Below, piece by piece: positions 1-11,460 of a stretch of DNA of 64,000 nucleotides (positions are counted from its first letter, which is position 1; the number at the start of each line of letters is the position of its first letter). The position numbers and the translations under genes are program-made. The DNA lies in assembly GCF_964199755.1 (NCBI RefSeq), contig NC_133898.1, positions 128,214,224 through 128,278,223 on the forward strand, in the 5' to 3' direction. Source of the DNA: Larus michahellis (Eukaryota; Chordata; Aves; Charadriiformes; Laridae). The notes beneath the pieces were generated by a model that was not told where the DNA came from, ran no database searches, and was given only the letters and a program-made list of their open reading frames with translations.

Positions 1-3000
1 AGGCAGGAGTTATGGTCTCTCTTCTGAGAAGTCCTGCTTCATGGCAGTCATCAAATCCTTTACTGGGCTCCTTTTCTGGTTTGTTTTTAGGTTACAAACT
101 TACCAGGCTTTGAGATGTCTTAGTACCCCTGTCATTTAGTGCAAAGAAGCTTTGGCATGCTGAAGGTCAGATTGCTGCTATCATACACACATCAGTAATA
201 TTTTTTTTTTTTATACTGTAACATGAAATGCTGCTTGCTAAGATAAATAATTCTATTAGCAATATAAGGATATGGTAGTGCATCCTTGCTAGACCACGCA
301 GTCTGCACCAGTCTGTGGCCAAGGATGGTGCTGAACCTGAAGTGGGGACTTTGGGTTTAACTGGGGCTTTTCCTTCTGTGATTTTTCCCCATCCCTGTTT
401 GACTGAACATTGACTTCTAACAACGTCCTGTGGCCGCTTCTACCTGGCTGAAGCGAAAAGATGCTTTCAAGCAGCTTGTTGCCACACCTGGGGGCCAATG
501 CAAAACCAAGAGACATTCTCTCTGCACCAAGCAAGGAAAGGTGAAGTCGAGCTTGCCTGTGAACTGATGCTGAGATAGCAGTTCAGTATCTAAACAGGTA
601 ACACCCAATTACAACAGAACTGTGTTGACTTACACTTTCCCTTATCAGGAGAATCAGGTATTCATGTAAATCACAAAAGAGTTTGATGGATGCCAGTTCG
701 CAGCGAGCCCCACACCAAGGAACAAGAGCCTAGTTAAACAAAATGTATGTTGTTCTTATCTTTAAGCTGTGACTATTGCTATGAAATAAAAAACTATAAA
801 AGAAAGTGCCTTATCACAGGAGTTATAATTCTTTAACGTTCTCCAGGGGCTGTGCCTGTGCTGGAATCACACCCCTGGGACCACTTTCCGAACCCCACAG
901 AAGTAATTTTCTCGCAGACAGATGATTTTTCCTTATCGTGCGTTGTCTTGGCAATAAAAAAGTCTCTTTCTTGAGATGCATGTTTAGACTGAGCCCGGTG
1001 GAAAAAAAAAAAAAAAAAGAAAAGGAAAAGAAGGAGCAGCTAAATTGGTCTTAATTCTGATGCTTGCCTAAAAGTAAACAATGAGGTCCAGGGACAATCT
1101 TCATTAGACCCTCCTGGGCCTGGAAGCGTGGCATGGAAAGCAGATGTGGTAAGTAGCCTTCAGACAGCTGTGCTGGAGACTAGCTCAGAACCCGGTCTGA
1201 ACGTCGCGGCTAATCAGGCTCTCTTATCACATTTACTGGGAGATGGGTGATGCCAATAAAACCAAGTCAGGCTGAGTGCACTTAGCGGAGCCAAAAAGCT
1301 AATTGTTAATAGATGCCTCCAGCTCAGGGCTTGAGAAAGCCAGCTGGCCCCCTCTGCTCTCCTGCCTTGGTCCTGGTGGGACCTCAGATTTGGGTTATTC
1401 ATGGATTTCCTCAGGGACACTGCAGATTTCAGGCCCCTCCGGGAGCAATGAGCAGGACACATACAATTTTATTGCTATTTAGCCATATTATGGGGTGCAT
1501 AGGTGCTCCATTTGAGACCAAGACCTCATTAACGTGACAGTGGTCCAGCCCCTGGGGTCTCCAAGGGTGACACTAAAATCAAGCTGGTGCTTTGCACTAG
1601 GGGTATGCTGAGCTCTGATTTTGCCAAACATGGAAAACTGAAATGCATAATTTGTGACAGTGATGGACTGTGTTTATACCTCCTTCCTCCCAACTGTAAC
1701 TAGAGGCTGTTAGGAGGTATCTGTGGAAAAAGATGAAACCAAGGTGAGCTTGTATTAATTTTCCCCTGGTACGCTCCCCTGCCTCTAGAAAATTGCAGGT
1801 GGTGGATATCCAGAATCCAAATGGATATAATTGTGTTTAAAACCTTATCTTCAATTTTATTTTTTTTCCCCCAAGAAACATCTGTGTTTCTAATGCCTTG
1901 TCTTCTTCTTCTACATCCCAGTAGTTTAACAAGGATGTTACAACTCACTGCAATGCTCGCCTTCTGTAGGACACAGTCCCATCTTGGAGATCTTACAGCT
2001 GAAATGAATTTATGTCATTTTATGATCTGGTATTCTAAGCTAGCTGGATAGATTGATCAATACATAGTTTAATAGATCCTTAAAAACCAGCCCCCAAACT
2101 ACAGGACCCAGACATGAATGGTAGGTAGAGTTTTCCAGCCACGTGCTCTCCCTGCAGACTCGCAGACTCCAGGGAACACCTCCCACATCTTCACAGCCAC
2201 CAATTCCTTGCCCTTTCTGGGGAGAGCCTCCCACACCAGGTCCTTTGTCTGGCACCTTTGAGGGTCCTTCTTGTGCCTGTGTGAGTCTGAGCATGCACAA
2301 CACCTCAGGGTCAGGCTGTGTCCCTCCATACTTTGTATCCAGCAGAGGCAGGAGGTGGGAGAGCCTTTCCTGGTCCAGCTCATGCTCCTTTCGATGGAGG
2401 GGCCACGGTGTTAGAGGAGAGCGGACATCTCCATTTTCCAAACACACTTGAGTGCCTGACATGGATATAGGTTAAGGGCTGTGATTTTGAGAAGCAATCA
2501 CTTTACTCATTCACTAGCTGCCTTCTCCTTGCCTTGCTGATGCCCCCCAGGGCTACTGTCATTTCTGAACCTCTAAACCCTAGTGAAGCCCCTTTATTAC
2601 AGGGAGCACACAAGGAAGCAGCGGAGACTTTAAAGTGGTTCTTGGAGAAAAATAGCAGGGCTGTCCTTCAGTACAGAAGGAGGCCAGGTGGCCTCTGCAG
2701 AGGCTTTGCAGAGCTATATCCCATCTCTGAGGCCCTCGTTTGTTGGAGTGCATGATACTATTCGAACCTCCCTCCCATTTCACTCCATCACTAGATCTGA
2801 AATCCAGTAGACAGATGCAGAGACACGGTGAGCTCAAGACATCAACCCTCAGAAAGGGGAACAGGAAAGCAGCTGGTGGAGAAGGTAAGCAGGCCGTGAG
2901 TGGGCCCACTTACCTTCTGACCATCCACATGGGAGGGGGCTCGGATGCAGGTGTGCAAATACAGCTCGTCCCTGGCATCTGCTGGGAACACAGCTGAGCA

Positions 3001-3261
3001 GGGACCCTGCTGCCTTTACCTCTTGACCTCTTGTTCCCTTGCCCTGAGGATCCAAGTGCTGTGGGTCCAAGCACATCCCAGCCAGCCTGGATGGGTCCCA
3101 CACCACGGGGAATGAGACTCCTCAAGGGATCCCTGCTTGGGAGCACTGTGGTGGGATGTTGCTTCCAAAAAAAACATATTTGCAACCAGCCCCACAGAAG
3201 TACAGTCCTCTGGATGCATCTGAACCCATTGCAGGGTCTCCTGCAGCACATCTGCATCATT
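1..3261. other. Intergenic, no gene recognised
   Basis: Non-repetitive vertebrate sequence with an A run near 1002-1018 and a T run near 204-213. The open frames are short and resemble no family. Confidence 0.7.
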
Positions 3262-3810
3262 GGGGCCTACAGGAGAGATGGGGAGGGCCTCTTTATGAGG
3301 GAGTGTAGCAATAGGACGAGGGATAATGGTTTTAAACTGAAAGAGGGGGGATTTAGATTAAATATTAGCATGGAGATGCTGGGAGGGCTGGAGCCCCTCT
3401 GCTGGGAGGACAGGCTGAGAGAGCTGGGGGGGTTCAGCCTGGAGAAGAGAAGGCTCCACGGAGACCTTCCAGCCCCTGCCAGTCCCTCAAGGGTCTCCAG
3501 GAAAGCTGGGGAGGGACTCTGGAGCAGGGAGGGGAGCCATAGGACGAGGGGGGACAATTTTGAACTGAAAGAGGGGAGATTTAGATGAGACATCAGGAAG
3601 AAATTCTTGACTGTGAGCATGGTGAGCCCCTGTCCCAGGTTGCCCAGAGAAGCTGTGGCTGCCCCATCCCTGGAGGGGTTCAAGGCCAGGTTGGACGGGG
3701 CTTGGAGCAACCTGGTCTGGTGGGAGGTGTCCCTGCCCAGGGCAGAGGGGTGGAACTGTGTGGGCTTTAAGGTCCCTTCCAACCCAAACCATTCAGTGAT
3801 TCTATGATCT
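3262..3810 (+). mobile_element. CR1 LINE 3' fragment, internally duplicated
   Basis: Plus-orientation CR1. The 3' part from about 3377 reads through the typical blocks (ggctggagcccctctgctgg, gttgcccagagaagctgtgg, aaggtcccttccaaccc) to the tail gattctatgat. In front of it, at 3262-3370, lies a second copy of the block (gcctacaggagag ... gaaagagggg ... atttagatta) that also occurs inside the element at 3490-3600. This is either two separate insertions or one rearranged element. The open frames across it are by-products of CR1 sequence. It is non-autonomous and 5'-truncated. Confidence 0.9.
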
Positions 3811-5237
3811 GGGCTCACATCTGCCTGTCAGGATCTGCAAGGGGCAGCTTTCGAAGCTACCGCTCACAAAAGCTAAGCTGCCTTTATTGCAGGTCACACA
3901 CCCTCTCAAACAGCAATGGATTTAGATGCCGTAAAACCCATGGTCTAACACACCCTGGGAGTCTCCCACCACCCTGGGAGTCTCCTACCACCCCATATGT
4001 GTTGCAAAAACATCCTTCATTGTGCTGGCCGAGGCGATCTCATTCAGCATCCTTTGCCAGCAATGCTCCGTGTGTCATTCATCAGCTGAGAAAATCACAG
4101 CAGCCCATGGCCCCCACTTGTGCCCTCGCTGCTGTTCACACCCGTCGCTTCTGTGGCTGCCTGGCTTTATTTTTCTGGCAACGGAGGCAAAAATAGCTCG
4201 TGTGAAAATTATTTATTTTGTATTAATAGCTCGGAGTCAAAGCCTCAGCAGACACTTGGAATAAACAGGATCACTCAAAATACAGTTGTTTGAAATCAGA
4301 GCTTTTCTCTGACCCTGGGGTTTCTAACGAAAGACAGAAAAAATGTAGATATAGAATCCCTTAATTTCCTCCCCTCCCCGTGTTAATCCCCAGTACAACA
4401 AGCCTTGTTTGTAGCCAGAGGACTTTGACCAGGATAATTAAGCCAACATTTCATTTAGGTGGTCACACGTGCATTTGTAAAGGTGATTGAGATGTAGAAT
4501 AATCCTCCCTATCACACTAATAACCCCCTTGCCCTTCCAATCCAATTTGTATTCAAGCACATCCTGCTTCTCCTCAACCATTCCTCTCCTTTCATCATTT
4601 CCCCTCTCAAAAATACATTTTTTTAAGTGGGGGCAGCTGTCAGGTGAAAAACTGTATTTTGGAAGAAATTTTCTGGACTTGTTTTCTTAAGAAAGAAAGA
4701 AGGAAAAACAGCACTTTCGGGTTTTGTTTTTCCTTCCTCTTTCTTTTGTTTTCTTTTACTCCCTGTCCTGCACAATCTGTTTTCCAGCCAGATAAAGGAA
4801 GAAAAAGAGGAAATAAAACAACAAATGGATTTATATTTTTATCTGTCTTCAGCATGGTTTTCCTCTCTTCCCATTTTTTCCAGCAAATAACAGATATATT
4901 TCTAACTGAGAATTAGGACACCTCAGCTCATTTAAATTGTTGTGCAATATTGACCACATTCGTTAATGAATGTACCTCTATAACTGTGGTTAGCTTGTGC
5001 TACTAGTAGGTTAATTAAGGCACAGAGGGGAAGAATAGTCTATGCGGGGGTTAACGCAGACCTTGAGAAACCAAGGTTCAAGTCCACAAGCTCCTTTAAC
5101 TGACCCTGAATCATCTGTATGGCTACTTTTGGTCTCCTTTCTTTGTGAAATGGGGGTGGCACTCAGATCCCAGCGGAGCAGTGCATGGGATCCCTCAGGG
5201 TGCAGCCTACGGAGTAGGGTTCCCTGGGCTCCCCGGT
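3811..5237. other. Intergenic, no gene recognised
   Basis: A short tandem duplication (ccctgggagtctcc twice near 3953-3992), then AT-rich non-repetitive sequence around 4170-4920. No coding signal. Confidence 0.7.
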
Positions 5238-5719
5238 GCAAGAAGGACAGGGAACTGCTGGAGAGGGGACAGCAAAGGGCTTACAAAGATGATGAGGGGA
5301 CTGGAACACCTCTCTGATGAAGAAAGTCTGAGGGATTTGGGTCTCTTCAGTCTGGAAAAAAGACGACTGAGGGGGGATCTTATCAATGCTTATAAATACT
5401 TAGAGGGTGTCGGGAGGATGGCGCCAGGCTCCTTTCAGTGGTGCCCAGTGACAGGACAAGGGGTAACGGGCACAAACTTGAACATGAGAAGTTCCATCTC
5501 AACTTGAGGAAGAACTTCTTTCCTTTGAGGGTGGCAGAGCCCTGGCACAGGCTGCCCAGAGAGATGGTGCAGTCTCCATCTCTGGAGACATTCCAACCCC
5601 GCCTGGACGTGTTCCTGTGCCACCTGCTCTGGGTGACCCTGCTCTGGCAGGGGGTTGGACGGGATGATCTCCAGAGGGCCCTTCCAACCCCGGCCAGTCT
5701 GGGTTTCTGTGATTCTGTA
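5238..5719 (+). mobile_element. CR1 LINE 3' fragment
   Basis: Plus-orientation, 5'-truncated CR1 of the subfamily with gatgatctccagagggccc and a gattctgt tail. The typical blocks are agatgatgaggggactggaa, cttcagtctggaaaaaagac and ggcacaggctgcccagagag. It ends 33 bases before an oppositely oriented CR1. Confidence 0.92.
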
Positions 5720-5751
5720 TCTGCAGGCAAAGCAGAGTCAAGCAGACAGGG

Positions 5752-5880
5752 ATCATAGAATGATTTGGGTTGGAAAGGACCTTAAAGACCACCTGGTTCC
5801 AACCCCCTGCCATGGGACACCTCCTGCTAGACCAGGTTGCCCAAAGCTCTGTCCAAACTGGCCATGAGGATCCCCCTGGA
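5752..5880 (-). mobile_element. CR1 LINE 3' end, short
   Basis: Minus-orientation CR1 tail: atcatagaatgatttgggtt, then ggaaaggaccttaaagacca and accaggttgcccaaagc. Only the last ~130 bp are present. It lies tail to tail with the CR1 at 5238-5719. Confidence 0.9.
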
Positions 5881-6269
5881 GCAGCTCTGATAAAGGCACC
5901 CCAACATTTTCACTTTGCAAAACTTCATTATTCCACCTTTGGGCCCCAATTAAAAGGCTTTCAAAAGGCAAGAGGTGGCTTTGCCTGACACCCTTCTGCA
6001 CCCTGTAGTATCCCCAATGAAGAAGGCTCCTGCAGGGCAGGCAGCCAGGCTGATGAGCCTTCACACTTGCTACGGCTCTTGGAAAGCCTCAGCTAGCGGC
6101 TTTCCCTATCCCAGCCGGCTGTTATAATCACACATTGTTCCCGGTCGCTGCCTCGTCGTTTAACAGCACTTGGAAAATGTCAAATGTGGGAGTCCGGCAG
6201 CCTTAGGTTAGAGTAAAAACTCCCAAACATATTTGGAGGGCTGCCAGCACTTTGCAAACCCTCTGCAAA

Positions 6270-6282
6270 CTCAGATAAGGGG
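6270..6282. promoter_or_regulatory. Single strong GATA site
   Basis: CAGATAAGGG, a full WGATAR consensus, in a non-repetitive mixed-composition block at about 6100-6340. Confidence 0.2.
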
Positions 6283-6928
6283 CGACCTTGCAGCCTGCGG
6301 GCTAGGCCAGGAGTTTATAAAATCCTCCATTTGCTTGGGTTGAGCTTTCTCAATATTGTGATCATCCCGTCCCATTCCAACGTCGCCCCGTGCTGCGGGG
6401 TGGGAAAGCAGCGTGCGAAAGCAGGGGCTGCTGGCGATGGTGACCTTCGCTGGGACGTCTGGTCTTCAAGGTGGAAGAACTCGTTGGAGATGTGACGTCC
6501 AGAGCCGGTGGGGACAGAACCCCCTCCACACCATGCATGGAAAGGCAGAGGGTGCCTGGGGCTGGATCTGTCATGGCCAAGTGAGCAAACCCAGTGCCCG
6601 ATTTTGTTTGAGCTGGAGGTTACAGGCGTTGGCCCAAAAACCCGTTTGGTTTTGCAGCAAACGATGGTCCTAAAAGCACGGATGGGGAAGGATGGCAAAC
6701 GCTCCTTGGCGAGGAGGGGGAGGAAGGGTTGTGTTTGGGGCTTCATTTTGAAGCGTAACGAAATCTAAACATTTTGAAATTCTTCCCCAAATGACAAATA
6801 ATGTCAAATACTGAGATAGCACCGGGCTGGATTTGAGCCGCGAGGCACCTTCTTATATTCCTAACTTCTGATAAAAAGGATGGAACAGAGTCAGGAAAAC
6901 TTTCCTCTCCTTCCCCTCATTATTTTTC

Positions 6929-6956
6929 TTTTTTTTTTTTTAAAAAAAAAAAAAAA
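6929..6956. repeat. T13-A15 palindromic homopolymer junction
   Basis: Thirteen T directly followed by fifteen A, so it is self-complementary. A similar T10-A10 junction occurs at 37679-37698. Confidence 0.95.
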
Positions 6957-8390
6957 TACACAACCTCAGTGAAATCAGCAACGTCTCCTGAAATGTTCCA
7001 GTTTGGATGGGAGAGCCTTTCGCAGCAGGAAATGTTTCCCTTTGGGTTTTCCTGGCACGTCCCAGACCCGCTGCCGTGGGGCTGGGGGTTCATCCCGGAC
7101 ACAGCAGCTCAGCTCAGGGCTGGACAAAGACTCCCCAAAAAAGTCACCTCTTCGGGAGCTGGGAACGGGGGTCATTAAGAGAACATTTTTAATTTGTATT
7201 TTTCCCTTTTTTCTCCTTTGCTTTTTGACTCATGGCTTTCTGGCAAAACCTTTGCAGGTCAGTTAACCAATATTTATACATTTTTGGTTTGCGAATCATT
7301 TACAACCCCTTTCCCCCTATATCCTTTCCCCGATATCCTTACTGCACGGTTGTATGTGGCTGAATTATTTCTCGCCCGTCCATACATCACCCAGTGAATT
7401 CAGGCTCTTCTGGGGTCTGTTTGCAGTTTGTTGGCAGATCACAGTTTCTTACTTGCAAACATATTTGTTTTCTCTCCGGGTCAAATAAGTCATGTGAAAA
7501 TGTCAGTGAATTACCTGTGAACTATTTACCCCCTGCACCCCACCAGGGACCCTCTGAGCTTCCCAATGCACGGCCGGTGACCTGAAACACCACAAAAGGG
7601 TTGGGGTAAAGCAGGATAAATGCTTTACAAAAAAGCACCCAGGTAGAGTCTTGTTTGCTTTTACCTTTGCAAGAAAATCACAAGCTATTTTCCTGGATAA
7701 ACTCCTGGCTCCTAAACCTAATCAATCTCACTACTTTTATGGGCAAAAATACTTGCAACCATTTTTTCGGGCTGTTCGGCAAGCTGGACTTTCCCTAGTT
7801 GTCCTTAGCTCCTCTCCGTAGATGAGAGGTTTTTGTTTGGCTCACAACTTTGGAGGAAAATCCTGCTATTATTATGGGGTTTTGCTTCCTCTTTCTTTTT
7901 CCACTGCGCCCTGCGGATGGCTCCATGTCTCAACCCTTTCTGAGCAAAGTGCACAACCCGAGCTATGCACGGGGTTACTAACCCGCAGCCTATCGCAACA
8001 TGGAAACAACCTCTGCCTGCATTTCCTTGGGGAAGGACGAAGAAAAGACCTGTATCCTCTTGTACCATATCCCCAACTGCTCTTATCCTGGGGGAAAGAT
8101 GATGCAGATTAAGCACTCAAATACCCCAAGTCTGGGTTTTTAATGCCCTCGGGTTAAGATTGTAAAGCCAACCACAGTTTGGGTAAGAATGGAGGGTCTC
8201 CAAAAGGAAGAAGAGACCATCTCTGACCAAGACCATGCAGCAGACACCTGCTCCTCCCCTTGTACAAACCAGCCTGCCTTGGCCCCCCTTTAATTTTTCC
8301 TCTTTCTCCCCCCTTTTTTCTCGCTTCCCCTCTCTGTGTCCAGCAGTGGAGCATTCAGCAGTTAATATCCTTGTCTCCAATTGTGCTTTA

Positions 8391-8412
8391 AGAGGTGTAA
8401 CGTTTGATAAGC
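8391..8412. promoter_or_regulatory. Candidate T-box/GATA composite site
   Basis: AGGTGT (8393) followed closely by TGATAAG (8405), with CTTTAAG just before. T-box, GATA and NKX-type sites occur together in cardiac enhancers. Short motifs, so chance is possible. Confidence 0.2.
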
Positions 8413-9999
8413 CCCATTTAACTTGGCTGTACTACATTGTTTAAATAATTCAAATACAGATTGGCCCTTTAGAAGGATTTCTGCTCTATTGACCCTGCTG
8501 GTCATGAGTTACCAGGAAGTCAGGGAGGAGCTTCTAGGGCTGAAAGCCTGAAAAAAATCAATTCCAACTCTTTAGTGCCCCAATCACACCCCATTATTCC
8601 CGGGTAATTGCAGACCTGCTTTGCTGTTAACTCTTTGGGAACAATACGGCCTTTGATGGGAAGAAGGAAAGCAAGAAGGGTTTTTTTCTCTGGCAGGGTC
8701 CCAATCTGCGTGGACAGTGTCATGTGCTTATCGCTAGGGTTTGTATGAATAATTATTTACAGGTAGAAGTGTCAAGTTGCTTGGTGGGGTTTTATTCCCC
8801 TTCCTTTTCTTAGTGCCTGGTTTTCTGGAGGTTGGTTGGACTGCAGCATTCATAATGCATTTTTTTTTTCTGCTCATATCACTTTCTCTCTGTGCATTAA
8901 TTTATCATGAATAAGGAAGGGGATCCTGTAATATGGTATTTTGGGTCCCTTTACTTTGGGTGCTGCACAGACACGAGGCAAGTCCAATGCAATAGGTTGT
9001 GGAAGAACAAGAAGAAAGACTACATCAGTCACTAGGGTGGCCACATACAAGTGGGTCAACACAGCCAACCAGTTGGTCTTGAGCACATGATGTCCACACT
9101 GCACACATTTCAGCAGGGGTTTACTCTGGGCCAGCCCTGCTCTGGTCCCGTAGACAAAAAGACCCATTAGCAGCCATAGTGTGTCTTTTGGATTAGTTTT
9201 ATTCAAAAGGAATCCAGGTTTTTAGGCGCAGTTGGATCTGAGGGGGAATTTTTCAAGACTCAAAAGAGAGGCTGGAGTGTGGTGATGCTTCAGAAATGAA
9301 CTGATTCAGCACTAAAATATGTGATTGAATCTTTGAAAGCTAGAAGAATGCAACATTCTGCACGCCTTAAAATACCAGCTCATAACTATGTCCTTTGCTT
9401 CCATCACTGTCCTTAACAGGTGAAACCTGCCCTGATGAGAACTGGGCTGTTGTCCTGGCACCTTTGGCTTGTGAGGCCCTGGGAGCCAAGCTTGTCAGAT
9501 TTCATTAATTAGGCTAGGAACCCAAATGCAGGTCAAAATACCCTAAATTCCACCTCTGGGGTGATGCCTTCTGTCTTCATTCAACCTCCATTCTTCAACT
9601 CATGCTTCTCCACTTGACATGAGGTAAACAAGACAGGATCCAGGGCTAAAGACTGCTCAAGACATGACGCACAAAATCTGTCCTTCCTTCCTGGTGCAGG
9701 AAGGCTAAAAGTCATCCACGCCGTCATCGGCTCTGATCTGGCCTGTGGCAAAAGCCACAGCCTCACCCTGTCACCCAACACGGCTGTTGGTGGTGGCGTT
9801 AGGGGAGGAGATGCCAATCTGGGTGGAAAACTTCAGGTGACGGAGAACTGACCACACTTCTTGAGGCTACTCAGTCCCCACCTCTTTTACAAATGGGCAC
9901 CTTATCGCTGATCACTGTTTATCCAGGAACAGGGGACAGAGGGCAGGGAGGAGCAGCATCAGCCTCCACTCTAGGTCACCACACCAGAAGCTTCTCAGA

Positions 10000-10260
10000 G
10001 TCCATCTGTAGATTGGATGGGCTTCTCATCCCATCTGCTCCTCCTGGAAGGCCATCCCAGAGCTTCGCTCCTCTGTAGAAGCCATCTTCTAATGCCCAGC
10101 TAACATTTCCTGGGCTTACGTGTACCTTGAAGCACTGGAGCATCCCTGGTACTTTCCTGAAGGGTCTCTTTGGTGTCTGTGTTTGATTGACTTGTTGATC
10201 CAATATGTGGATCAACAACCCTTCTGGATTTTGGGCTGTTAGCAAGGATAAGGTGACATC
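10000..10260 (-). mobile_element. Degenerate old CR1-like fragment
   Basis: The blocks ggccatcccagagcttcgct, cctctgtagaagccatcttc and taatgcccagctaacatt resemble the minus strand of the older CR1 3' region, but the match is diverged and the ends are unclear. This is a recollection-based match that a repeat library should confirm. Confidence 0.4.
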
Positions 10261-11071
10261 TCAGGGTACTCAGGGTAACCAATGAAGCAATGTCCATCCT
10301 GGCCAGCTTGGAATATTTAATTCAGCAGGTGATGTTTTCCTGAGTTCTCTCTGTTATAAAGGTCTTCCAGGGAATGGTACAGCACAGGAGCCTAACTTTT
10401 ATGTGCTAAATTGCTCTCAGGAGCTGCTACTGTATCTTCCTTCACCATGGAGGGTCTACAGAGACTCTCTGGCTAATTTAGCTGGCTAAACAACCACTAA
10501 CCACTCAAAAGCCTGAAAACCTTCCTCAGCCTCATGTTTCAAGGCAAGAACACACTCTGCTGCACACTGCCGAGACTAAAACACTCAACGGCAAGGCAAG
10601 AGGGTGGTTGGTCTTGACATGGAGACACCAACTTGGGGCAAATCCTGCCTGCTGTAGGCTGCAGCAGAGTCATTTGCCCGTGATATTTTGTGTCCCCAGG
10701 TGAAAGCTGAGGAGAAAGAGCGTGTCTGATTAGCACTGTGCTGTTCAGAGTGTAGATCATCCCATTATGGTTATGTACAGCAGCAGTGGAACCTTTGCCC
10801 CAGGCTGCCAGGGGAAGCTGTAGAACAGCCACCATGGTGTGAGTGGAAACAGCACCTGAAATTTGAAACAGGGTGAAGAGGAAGAAAAGTTTGTGATAAT
10901 TTTTTCAGGGCCTAAGTCAGGGATTTTCAAGGTGTTTTAACGCGGTTAGATGCTTAGCTCCCACTGAAATGGGTTGCCTTCAGATGTAGGTACCAAAATC
11001 AATTTCCCAAGCATTTAGAAGGGGGTGGGAGATATAATTTTAAAAAAGCCCTGGATGCAGAGCAGGGGGAT

Positions 11072-11117
11072 GGTATCTTACTCAAAGTTCACAGGTATCT
11101 TACTCGAAGTTCACAGG
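11072..11117 (+). repeat. 22-bp tandem duplication
   Basis: Two adjacent 22-bp units (11072-11093 and 11094-11115) with one mismatch, each containing ggtatcttactc and an AAGTTCA core. Confidence 0.9.
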
Positions 11118-11310
11118 AGACTTACCGCTATCTCTGGTTGCTCTAAAGAGACTCCAGGGGACCATGATTTTAGACAAAGCAGAGCCATGCTCACCTCCTC
11201 CCTCCTCCCTGACCTGCAAAGGGTTAAAGGGTGGGGGAGCCGTTTGATTAATAGATGTCGTGTGAACATGCACATTTGCCTGTGACTGCATTCCTGGGGC
11301 TTTCGGCTGG

Positions 11311-11460
11311 GTGATAAGCTGTGACCAAAGTCCTTTGGCTCTGGGCAAGGAGAGCAAACAGGGCCCCAATGGAGCAGTTATTAATTCCAGCCTTGCATCT
11401 CCCGGGGCTGTCTCTCAGCAACGGGGCTCCCGGGAGGCCTTTCACACACCAATCAATACA
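11311..11460. promoter_or_regulatory. Candidate enhancer: GATA, HNF4/TCF-like palindrome, ONECUT site
   Basis: TGATAAG at 11312, the near-palindrome CCAAAGTCCTTTGG at 11325 (contains CAAAGTCC, an HNF4-type core, and CTTTG), and AATCAATA at 11451 (ONECUT/HNF6-type) lie in 150 bp. The combination suggests an endoderm-type element. Inference only. Confidence 0.25.

Larger units (their letters stand above)
5881..9999. other. Intergenic with possible regulatory blocks
   Basis: Non-repetitive and mostly AT-rich, with the T13-A15 junction at 6929, the GATA site at 6273 and the T-box/GATA pair near 8393. The block around 7260-7530 contains GTTAACCAATATTTAT and other forkhead-like AT motifs. A 110-codon minus frame at 8874-9206 has hydrophobic stretches but no recognisable family. 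Confidence 0.6.

Noticed and set aside
3031..3818. Overlapping open frames of 100-185 codons on both strands
   Set aside because: They lie across or next to CR1 3' sequence, whose low stop density gives such frames; no protein family is recognisable.
8874..9206. 110-codon minus-strand frame with hydrophobic stretches
   Set aside because: Considered as a small membrane protein; no conserved motif, weak start and no exon signals.
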